In this document: positions 57,315 through 64,000 of the stretch, one piece after another
Layout of the letters: each line of letters starts with the position of its first letter
How positions within the stretch are numbered: position 1 is the stretch's first letter
Assembly: GCF_036864975.1 (NCBI RefSeq)
Contig: NZ_CP104311.1
Coordinates: 1,342,001-1,406,000 of the forward strand
DNA length: 64,000 nt
From: Methylococcus capsulatus
GTDB lineage: Bacteria > Pseudomonadota > Gammaproteobacteria > Methylococcales > Methylococcaceae
Direction: 5' to 3'
Notes under the pieces: generated by a model
Seen by the model: the letters and a program-made list of their open reading frames with translations, nothing else
Databases searched by the model: none
What the model was told of the DNA's origin: nothing
Position numbers and translations under genes: made by a program

Positions 57315-57785
57315 TCAGATTTCGTGGAGCATCTGCTGCGTGTCGCGGACGATGCGCTGTTTTTCCTTTTCGCTTGCCTCGGCCAGATTGTTGAAGACGT
57401 CCCGGGCTTTGGGATCATCCATTTCCGCCGCTGCTTCCTTGTAGAGGGTTACGAGCGCGTCGTCGAACGCGCAGGCCACTTGCACCAATTCGTCGACAGT
57501 CATGCCGGGACGGGGCGTGGCCTTTACCAGCAGTTCTTCGACATGGTCGCTGGGGGCGAACTGCAGCCAGGTATTGAGAACGGCGCTGCGGGCGTTTTCC
57601 TCGAAACGCTCCAGCATTTCCTTCTGTTCGTGTTCGTGCCAGCTTAGATAGTCGAGAGCCATTTTCAACCGGATTTCCGACTCATCCGTTTGTTTTTTCA
57701 GGTTTTTGTAGTAGTCCCGAATCTGATCGTGGAGCGCTTTGCCATGATCCAGAACATCCTTGACCTGTTCGAAGTTTCTCATCAT
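57315..57785 (-). CDS. helical ferritin-like hypothetical protein
   Basis: A 156-residue all-helical protein. Long amphipathic helices (DVLDHGKALHDQIRDYYKNL, ALDYLSWHEHEQKEMLERFEE and DELVQVACAFDDALVTLYKEA, in parts) carry regularly spaced His and Glu (WHEHEQ), the style of ferritin-like or rubrerythrin-like bundles. A complete di-iron E-ExxH set is not certain. There is no signal peptide. It is transcribed in the same direction as ssrA, upstream of it. Function is unknown; stress-related ferritin-like proteins are one possibility. Confidence 0.65.
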   Translation of the reverse strand: MMRNFEQVKDVLDHGKALHDQIRDYYKNLKKQTDESEIRLKMALDYLSWHEHEQKEMLERFEENARSAVLNTWLQFAPSDHVEELLVKATPRPGMTVDELVQVACAFDDALVTLYKEAAAEMDDPKARDVFNNLAEASEKEKQRIVRDTQQMLHEI

Positions 57786-58023
57786 GTCATCCTCCGTGTT
57801 GTAGGTCGCTTCGGATTTTTGCTGTGGCCCACCAAAATGTCAGGGTGATTGTCACGGGGCCGTGATGTTGAAATTCGGCTCCTCAGGTCGCCATATAACG
57901 CTTCGGCGGGGTGGAGTCAATGGCCTGGTTGACTGGCGGAATGTTCGGCATGAGCCGAGATGGGCGTTGTGGTATTCTTATTGAATTTCACCGAACCTAA
58001 TGTTCCCTCGGCTGTACCCCCCC

Positions 58024-58932
58024 ATGAATCCCCACAGATTGACCCACCTGAAGCACCTGGAATCCGAGAGCATCCACATATTTCGGGAAGTGGTGAGCGA
58101 ATTCGAGCGGCCGGTGATGCTGTACTCGATCGGGAAGGACTCGGCGGTGATGCTACATCTGGCGATGAAGGCGTTTTACCCGGGCAAGCCGCCGTTTCCG
58201 TTGCTGCACGTCGATACCACCTGGAAGTTCCGCGACATGATCGCCTTCCGCGACCGGCGGGCGCGGGAGCTGGGGCTGGACCTCATCATCCACGTCAACG
58301 AAGAGGGGGTGCGCGAGGGCATCAACCCTTTCGTGCACGGCAGCAAGAAGCACACCGACATCATGAAGACCGAAGCGCTCAAGCAGGCGCTGGCCCGGTA
58401 CCGCTTCGACGCCGCCTTCGGCGGAGCGCGCCGGGACGAGGAGAAATCCCGCGCCAAGGAACGGGTGTACTCGTTCCGCGACCGGCATCACCGCTGGGAC
58501 CCCAAGAACCAGCGCCCTGAGCTGTGGAATCTGTACAACGGCAAGATCAACCCGGGTGAGAGCATCCGCGTGTTCCCCCTGTCCAACTGGACCGAACTCG
58601 ACGTGTGGCAGTACATCTACCTGGAAAACATCCCCATTGTCCCGCTGTACTTCGCCGCCGAGCGGCCGGTGGTCGAGCGCGACGGCATGCTGATCATGGT
58701 GGATGACGAGCGCATGCCGTTGTTGCCGGGCGAAGTGCCGCTGCGGAAGAAGGTGCGGTTCCGCACCCTGGGCTGTTATCCCTTGACCGGCGCCATCGAA
58801 TCCGAGGCCGCCACCTTGCCCGAGATCATCCAGGAAATGTTGCTGACCAAGACCTCCGAGCGCCAGGGCCGGCTCATCGACCACGACCAGGCCGGGTCCA
58901 TGGAAGAAAAGAAGAAGGAAGGGTATTTCTGA
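58024..58932 (+). CDS. cysD: sulfate adenylyltransferase subunit 2
   Basis: A 302-residue PP-loop ATP sulfurylase subunit. The PP motif is [13 protein letters not shown] near residue 40, and [16 protein letters not shown] and [12 protein letters not shown] are family hallmarks. It joins sulfate to AMP from ATP to make APS, driven by GTP hydrolysis in CysN. ATG 58024 was chosen over an in-frame start eight codons upstream. It lies 187 bases ahead of cysN. Confidence 0.97.
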   Translation: MNPHRLTHLKHLESESIHIFREVVSEFERPVMLYSIGKDSAVMLHLAMKAFYPGKPPFPLLHVDTTWKFRDMIAFRDRRARELGLDLIIHVNEEGVREGINPFVHGSKKHTDIMKTEALKQALARYRFDAAFGGARRDEEKSRAKERVYSFRDRHHRWDPKNQRPELWNLYNGKINPGESIRVFPLSNWTELDVWQYIYLENIPIVPLYFAAERPVVERDGMLIMVDDERMPLLPGEVPLRKKVRFRTLGCYPLTGAIESEAATLPEIIQEMLLTKTSERQGRLIDHDQAGSMEEKKKEGYF

Positions 58933-58979
58933 CCGTTATGGCCCAAGGCTGTCGCAGCTGCCCCGATGGCCATGACGAC

Positions 58980-59085
58980 TTCCCTCACCCCGCCCCGATG
59001 GTTCCGGCCCGTCCTGCCCGGAACCCTGGGGACGAACCGCGTTCGCCCCCCTCCGCTCGCGGCGGGGGGCAGGGAGGGGAATGAT
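58980..59085. repeat. dispersed CCCTCACCCC-type repeat in cysD-cysN spacer
   Basis: CCCTCACCCCGCCCC at the left and GGGGGGCAGGGAGGGG at the right form arms of a long hairpin, with an inner dyad GGTTCCGG/CCGGAACC. It is related to elements at 26931 and 29918. It separates two genes whose products act 1:1, so it may modulate message stability. Confidence 0.55.
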
Positions 59086-59119
59086 GAATTTATTTCGCGA
59101 TGTTTGATCGATCACGCCT

Positions 59120-60769
59120 ATGTCACACCAATCCGACCTCATCGGCACCGACATCCATGCTTATCTGGCCCAGCACGAGCAGAAGGAGCTCTTGCGGCTC
59201 CTCACCTGCGGCAGCGTCGACGACGGCAAGAGCACCCTGATCGGGCGGCTGCTGCACGATTCCCAGATGATCTACGAGGATCAGCTCAGCGCGGTGCGGC
59301 GCGACAGCGTGAAATCCGGCACCACCGGCGGCGAACTCGATCTGGCCCTGCTGGTCGATGGCCTGCAGGCCGAGCGCGAGCAGGGCATCACCATCGATGT
59401 GGCCTACCGCTATTTTTCCACGGCCCAGCGCAAGTTCATCATCGCCGACACCCCCGGCCACGAGCAGTACACCCGCAACATGGCCACCGGCGCTTCCACC
59501 TGCGACCTGGCCATCATCCTGATCGACGCCCGCCGCGGCGTGCAGGTGCAGACCCGCCGCCACAGCTACATCGTCTCGCTCCTGGGGATCCGGCACGTCC
59601 TGGTCGCCATCAACAAGATGGACCTGATGGACCACAGCGAAGCCGTGTTCGACCGCATCCGCGCCGATTACCTCGCCTTCGCCGACAAGCTCGAGCTGCA
59701 TGACGTGCGCTTCATCCCGATCTCCGCCCTGCACGGTGACAACGTGGTGCACAAGAGCGCGGCCATGCCCTGGTACGGCGGGCCGCCTCTGCTCGAGCTG
59801 CTCAACACCCTCGAGATCGCCCAGGACCGCAACTTCGATGACCCGCGCTTCCCGGTGCAGTACGTCAACCGCCCCCACCTCGACTTCCGCGGCTACAGCG
59901 GCACCGTCGCCGCCGGGGTGTTCCAGCCGGGCGATCCGGTCTTGGTGCTGCCGGCCAAGACCCGCAGCCGGATCCAGTCCATCGTCACCTACGACGGCGA
60001 GCTGGAGGCCGCCTTCCCGCCCCAGGCCGTCACCCTCACCCTGGAAGATGAAATCGACCTCAGCCGCGGCGATCTCCTGGTGCATCCGGACCGCCTGCCG
60101 CACCTCGACAGCCGCTTCCAGGCCCACCTCGTGTGGATGACCGAAGCCCCGCTGATTCCGGGGAAGCAATACCTCCTCAAGCACGCCACCCGGACCCTCA
60201 CCGGCTCGGTGGCCGCCATCCGCCACCGGATCGATGTCAACACCCTGGAACGGCACCCCGCCGGCCAGCTCCACCTCAACGAGATCGGTCTGTGCGAGCT
60301 GGCCTTGAGCGCGCCGCTGGCGTTCGACGCTTACGCCCGCTGCAAGGGCACCGGCGCTTTCATTCTCATCGACCGGCTGACCAACGCCACCGTCGGCGCC
60401 GGCATGATCTTAGGGCCGGTGCAGGGTGAGACCGGCTTCCGCAAGGTCACCGCCGAGGAGCGCGCCGCCCGCTTCGGCCAGAAGGCCGTCACCGTCTGGC
60501 TCACCGGCCCTCAGCGGCACGACATGGCTTATCGGCTCGAGCGGGCGCTGTTCGATATCGGTCATCCGGCGACGGTGCTCGAAGACGAAGGCCTCGGAGC
60601 CGAGCTGATCCGGGCGGCGCAACTTGTCAACCACGCCGGGCTGATTTGTTTGTGTCCGCTGGCGCATACCGATCTCGGTACGGGCGAGGGGCGGCTGGTG
60701 CTGTCGGTGGAGGGGCGGGATGTGGCCGACCTCATTGAGGCGTTGCGCCAAGAGGGGATTCTGTCCTAG
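59120..60769 (+). CDS. cysN: sulfate adenylyltransferase subunit 1 with vestigial APS-kinase tail
   Basis: A 549-residue protein. Residues 1-435 are the CysN GTPase: [26 protein letters not shown] and NKMDLMD, then two beta-barrel domains. This part drives APS formation with CysD. The extra ~110 residues begin like the APS kinase half of CysNC ([21 protein letters not shown]) but the P-loop is lost: where CysC has GLSGSGKST, residues 463-469 read GPQRHDM, and the middle of the kinase is missing. The tail ([12 protein letters not shown]) is recognisable as the kinase remnant. A separate cysC is needed elsewhere. The stop codon TAG coincides with an IS target site. Confidence 0.93.
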   Translation: MSHQSDLIGTDIHAYLAQHEQKELLRLLTCGSVDDGKSTLIGRLLHDSQMIYEDQLSAVRRDSVKSGTTGGELDLALLVDGLQAEREQGITIDVAYRYFSTAQRKFIIADTPGHEQYTRNMATGASTCDLAIILIDARRGVQVQTRRHSYIVSLLGIRHVLVAINKMDLMDHSEAVFDRIRADYLAFADKLELHDVRFIPISALHGDNVVHKSAAMPWYGGPPLLELLNTLEIAQDRNFDDPRFPVQYVNRPHLDFRGYSGTVAAGVFQPGDPVLVLPAKTRSRIQSIVTYDGELEAAFPPQAVTLTLEDEIDLSRGDLLVHPDRLPHLDSRFQAHLVWMTEAPLIPGKQYLLKHATRTLTGSVAAIRHRIDVNTLERHPAGQLHLNEIGLCELALSAPLAFDAYARCKGTGAFILIDRLTNATVGAGMILGPVQGETGFRKVTAEERAARFGQKAVTVWLTGPQRHDMAYRLERALFDIGHPATVLEDEGLGAELIRAAQLVNHAGLICLCPLAHTDLGTGEGRLVLSVEGRDVADLIEALRQEGILS

Positions 60770-61925
60770 CAGCCTGTCGGACTGAAGGTTGAGAATTGCA
60801 TGTTAAGGCGAAGCGGAGGGTTGGATTTTCAAGATGATCGAGCCGATGAAATGGCTGAAATGGCGGTCGAGTGATCCCGCCCCTGCTTTAGGCGGGCATC
60901 AGGGCGAACATCCGCCGCACATTCCAGGCCAACGTCACCAGATGCCACTCGCCTTTGACCTTTTGCAGCCCGCGCAAGGAGAATTGCCGGAATCCCATCA
61001 CCGATTTGATGATGCCGAACACCGGCTCCACCGTCTGCTTGCGCAGCGCATACAAGCGTTTGCCCTCTGGGGTTGCCAGTCGATGCGCCATTGTCTGCAT
61101 CGGCGTGGGATTCCCGGGCGCGGGCCCGGCTTCCTCGAAGCGCTTCTTCCAACCCGGGTGATGCTTTTCGCGCCCCAGTGCAATCAGTGGTGCGATCCCG
61201 GCGGCTGCGCAACCATTCACATTGGCCGCGGAGAAATAGCCGCTGTCGGCCAGCACGCTTCGCGAATTGCCAACTCTTCCGGAATCGACAGGCCGTCGGG
61301 CACGTCCGAGCGATCTTCGGCTTCCGCCAGCGCCAGCAGTTCGGCCACTTCCTGCCGCAGCTTCGCTTCGAGCTTGTTGGCGTGTTCGTAGGACAGCGCA
61401 CTGTGGCGCGAGGCATTGGCGTGAATCTTGGTGCCATCGAGCGCCACCGTGCCGAGTTTCGACAGGCCCATCTCGCGCGCCAGCATCAGCACTTCGACGA
61501 AGAGGCGCTCGATGTCCTCGAGAAAGCGGCGGCGGAAGGTGGCCAGCGTGTCGTGATCGGGGTGGCTGTTGGCGGCGATGAAGCGGAAGGCCACCGAGTC
61601 ATGGGTGGCACGCTCGATCTTGCGGCTGGAGAACACGCCGGTGGCGTAGCCGTAGATCAAGAGGCAAAGCAATGGCCGGGTGATAGGACGCCGAGCCCGA
61701 ACCGCGGTAGGCGCGGGTCATGGAAGACAGGTCGAGTTTGTCGGTGACTTCCACCACGAAGCGCGCCGGGTGGCGTTCGGGCAGCCATTCGTCCACCGCG
61801 GGCGGCAGCAAATATCCTGTGCTACGGTCTATCGGACGGAAGTTACTCATGGCAGGCTCGCTGTCAAAAAAGATTCTCGCGATTATCGCCTTTCAGAATG
61901 CCAGACGGTTAAGTCCGACAGGCTG
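60770..61925 (-). mobile_element. decayed IS1182-type insertion sequence
   Basis: The ends are inverted repeats: CAGCCTGTCGGACTgAAGG at the left and, inverted, CAGCCTGTCGGACTtAAcc at the right. CTAG flanks both sides (60766-60769 and 61926-61929) and is probably the target duplication. The element is 1156 bases, shorter than an intact copy, because the transposase gene carries a frameshift and an internal deletion. Confidence 0.85.
60888..61850 (-). pseudogene. broken IS1182-family transposase
   Basis: Three pieces of one transposase lie in order on the minus strand. The first (from ATG 61850) has FRPIDRSTGYLLPPAVDEWL; it shifts frame near 61675. The second has LLCLLIYGYATGVFSSRKIE, RFIAANSHPDHDTLATFRRR (in part) and VALDGTKIHANASRHSA. 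At about 61257-61262 a deletion of roughly 100-130 codons joins it, out of frame, to the third piece, VLADSGYFSAANV through QTVEPVFGIIKSVMGFRQFS. The lost part includes a DDE catalytic stretch, so the protein is dead. Family recognition is by these segments. Confidence 0.85.
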
Positions 61926-64000
61926 CTAGGCGCAGCGTCGTGCCAATAGCGGCGATGGCTCAGACGGTAGGGAACGATCTCGGGTCCGGAGCCGTCGGCA
62001 GCGGGCAGGACGGTCAGTGCGCCGCCACTGGCGGTGTCGAATACCCGGATGCCGAAGCGCCGGTAGCGTTCCATCACCTGGGGACTCGGGAATCCCCAGC
62101 GGTTGCGATAGCCGGCCGAAACCAGAACGGCGGATGGCCGCACTTCGCTCAAGAATTCCGGGCTGGACGAGGTTTTGCTGCCGTGATGTGGCGCAACCAG
62201 TACCGCGCTCGCCAGCGCGGCCCCAATGCGCGTAACCAGCCCGGCTTCGGCGCCGCGTTCGATGTCGCCGGTCAGCAGTGCACTGCCCTGATTGGCGGTG
62301 ATCTTCAGCACGCAGGAGGCGTCGTTTCCGGTACCTCCCTCGGCGGCGGGCGGCCACAGCATTTCGAACCGCACGCCGTCCCATTGCCAGCTTTGCCCGG
62401 CTTGGCAGGGTCTTGCGTCGGGATGCGAAAGTTTGTCCGGTACGCTGCTCAGTGCCGCAGCAACCGGGAAGTGTTGTAGCAGTGCTGCGGCTCCTCCGAT
62501 GTGGTCGTTATCGCCATGGCTGACCACGAGGGTGTCGATGGCCGAGATGCCGCGGCTGCGGAGATAGGGCCCCAGCACCGCCGTGCCCATGTCGAAGCTG
62601 TCGCTCAGGCGTGCGCCGGTGTCGAATACCAGCGTATGGGCGTGGGTTTCCACAACGCTGGCCAGCGCTTGGCCGACATCCAGCACGGTGAGCCGGTAGC
62701 TGCCTTCGGGCGGCGGAGGCGGGGCCTGGGTTGCAGCCGGCAGCAGCAGGAACAGGCCCAGCCAGCGTCCCGGAATGCCGCGCGGAATCATCAGTACCGT
62801 TGCGCCGAAGGCCGCGAGCAGAGCGATCGGAAACGGTGGGGCGGCGTGCTGCCATTGCGCCCAGGACGGGGCGGAGAGCCATTCCAGGACTTTCCAGGTC
62901 CAGGCGACGAGCGTTTCCGTGAGTTCCATCAAAACCGTCCCCGCAGCGGGCCAGACCAGGAGCATCAGGGCGCTGAACAGCGCCAGAGGCGTGATCGCCA
63001 AGCCCAGCACCGGAACGGCGAACAGATTCGCCAGGGGTGATACCAGTGAGATCTGGCCGAAGAAGAACAACAGCACCGGCGCGAGGCCGAGGCTGGTGGC
63101 CCAGTTGGTCCAGGCCAGTCCTTGCACGAGATTGGCGCGGTGCAGCCGGCCAGTCAGCAAATAGAGGATGCACCCGACTGCCAGAAAGGACAGCCAGAAC
63201 CCCGGCGAGGTCACGGACAGGGGGTCGAGCAGGACGACGGCGGCGAGCGCCAATGCCAGGGTATGGGCCGGGCGGAGATGGCGCTGGGCGATGACGCCGC
63301 CCATGGTGATTGCGATCATGAGCAGCGCCCGCCGCGTCGGTATCGCGAAGCCGGTGAGGGCGGAATAGGCGGCTGCCGCGGTGATCGCCGCCCTGGCCGC
63401 CAGGGCGGGGGGCGGCCAGCGCATCACGTGCAGCAGGGCGGTGGCTCTTGCCGTGACGCCGTAAGCGAGGAGGGCAATCAGGCTGATGTGGGAGCCGGAA
63501 ATGGCGATCAGATGGGCGGTGCCGGTGCGCCTCAACACCTCCCACTGGGGCGGGGTGATGGCATCTTCTGCGCCCATGACCAACGCCCGGATCACGCCGT
63601 CGAAGGGGCTGCCGGCCAGGGCGGCATGGATGCGATCCGACAAGGCCTGACGCCAGGCGCCTGGCAGCCAGGGGTTCGCCGGCTTCAACAGCACGTTGCC
63701 GGCAGACTCGCGTACATAGCCGAGGGCGCGGATGTTTCGGGAGAACAGCCAGAGTTCGTAGTCCATCCCTCCGGGGTTGAGCATGCCGTGCGGGCGTTTG
63801 AGGCGGATGGTCAGACGCCAGTGCTCGCCGGCGCGGACAGTATGTCCGGGGTCGTACCAGGTCAGCCGGAGATGCTCGGGAACCCGGTATTCCGCCGGAC
63901 CGACGATCCGGTCGACGTCGAATTCGAAACGCATGCCCCGTTCATTCGGCTCCGGCAGGCTGGCGACGGTGCCTTCGACGCGGATGTCCCGGCCTTCGAG
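61883..64000 (-). CDS. comEC: ComEC/Rec2 DNA-uptake channel (5' end beyond window)
   Basis: 705 codons are present and the frame continues past base 64000. The visible part has a DUF4131-like N-terminal segment, the multi-helix Competence domain (GSHISLIALLAYGVTARA, TRRALLMIAITMGG) and a C-terminal metallo-beta-lactamase domain with VSHGDNDHIGGA and VAPHHGSKTS. ComEC moves single-stranded DNA across the inner membrane in natural transformation. The last 16 codons (after RYWHDAAP) are supplied by the insertion sequence at 60770-61925; without it the frame would have run a further 13 codons or so into antisense cysN. The core is intact, so it may still work. Confidence 0.93.
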   Translation of the reverse strand, partial: LEGRDIRVEGTVASLPEPNERGMRFEFDVDRIVGPAEYRVPEHLRLTWYDPGHTVRAGEHWRLTIRLKRPHGMLNPGGMDYELWLFSRNIRALGYVRESAGNVLLKPANPWLPGAWRQALSDRIHAALAGSPFDGVIRALVMGAEDAITPPQWEVLRRTGTAHLIAISGSHISLIALLAYGVTARATALLHVMRWPPPALAARAAITAAAAYSALTGFAIPTRRALLMIAITMGGVIAQRHLRPAHTLALALAAVVLLDPLSVTSPGFWLSFLAVGCILYLLTGRLHRANLVQGLAWTNWATSLGLAPVLLFFFGQISLVSPLANLFAVPVLGLAITPLALFSALMLLVWPAAGTVLMELTETLVAWTWKVLEWLSAPSWAQWQHAAPPFPIALLAAFGATVLMIPRGIPGRWLGLFLLLPAATQAPPPPPEGSYRLTVLDVGQALASVVETHAHTLVFDTGARLSDSFDMGTAVLGPYLRSRGISAIDTLVVSHGDNDHIGGAAALLQHFPVAAALSSVPDKLSHPDARPCQAGQSWQWDGVRFEMLWPPAAEGGTGNDASCVLKITANQGSALLTGDIERGAEAGLVTRIGAALASAVLVAPHHGSKTSSSPEFLSEVRPSAVLVSAGYRNRWGFPSPQVMERYRRFGIRVFDTASGGALTVLPAADGSGPEIVPYRLSHRRYWHDAAPSSLSDLTVWHSERR

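Noticed and set aside
59120-60769. A functional CysNC fusion
   Set aside because: The kinase part lacks the P-loop and is too short, so only the CysN activity can be claimed.

Overview
The window looks like chromosome of a GC-rich, nitrogen-fixing gammaproteobacterium, most like Methylococcus (Methylococcaceae). The basis is a molybdenum nifHDK cluster with an Azotobacter-type FeSII ferredoxin behind nifK, a gammaproteobacterial gene order around rlmH-maf-rng-yhdP-tldD-pmbA, and a tmRNA whose tag ends in YALAA. No methane-oxidation gene lies here, so the genus is an inference.

Region 1 (1-14842) is nitrogen fixation. A plus-strand group encodes a DegT-type aminotransferase homologue that lacks its catalytic lysine, a 2Fe-2S ferredoxin, a small protein and a SIR2-like protein. 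A minus-strand run of six genes (5774-9595) encodes a receiver-like protein without its phospho-acceptor Asp, an unknown protein, a Rieske protein, an eight-cysteine protein, an ArsC-like nitrogenase-associated protein and a double SagB-type oxidoreductase. It diverges from nifH-nifD-nifK. Between the two transcripts are two back-to-back sigma-54 promoters around two TGT-N10-ACA NifA sites, placed almost symmetrically. FeSII, which protects nitrogenase from oxygen, follows nifK.

Region 2 (15506-41865) is housekeeping: a PgsA-like enzyme, purM, a glycosyltransferase, a cupin protein, nadA, then rlmH-maf-rng-yhdP-nitrilase-tldD-pmbA in one direction; a BFD-like ferredoxin; a REP-associated transposase between inverted REP copies; uvrA; a P-type ATPase overlapping a bestrophin-like gene; a YajR-like MFS protein; ssb; and zwf.

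Region 3 (about 42000-56838) is an accessory island between zwf and the 3' end of ssrA (tmRNA). It carries a compact defence operon of an HTH protein, a SNF2-type helicase, a DUF262/DUF1524 (GmrSD-like) protein and type III Mod and Res subunits. Next come a minus-strand remnant of phage tail and lysis genes and the C-terminal stub of a large serine recombinase with its two small companion genes. The island looks immobilised.

Region 4 (56839-64000) holds ssrA, a ferritin-like helical protein, cysD and cysN (cysN has a vestigial APS-kinase tail), a decayed IS1182-type element inserted exactly at the cysN stop codon, and comEC, whose last codons are supplied by that element and whose 5' end lies beyond the window. 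No CRISPR array, rRNA or tRNA gene was found.
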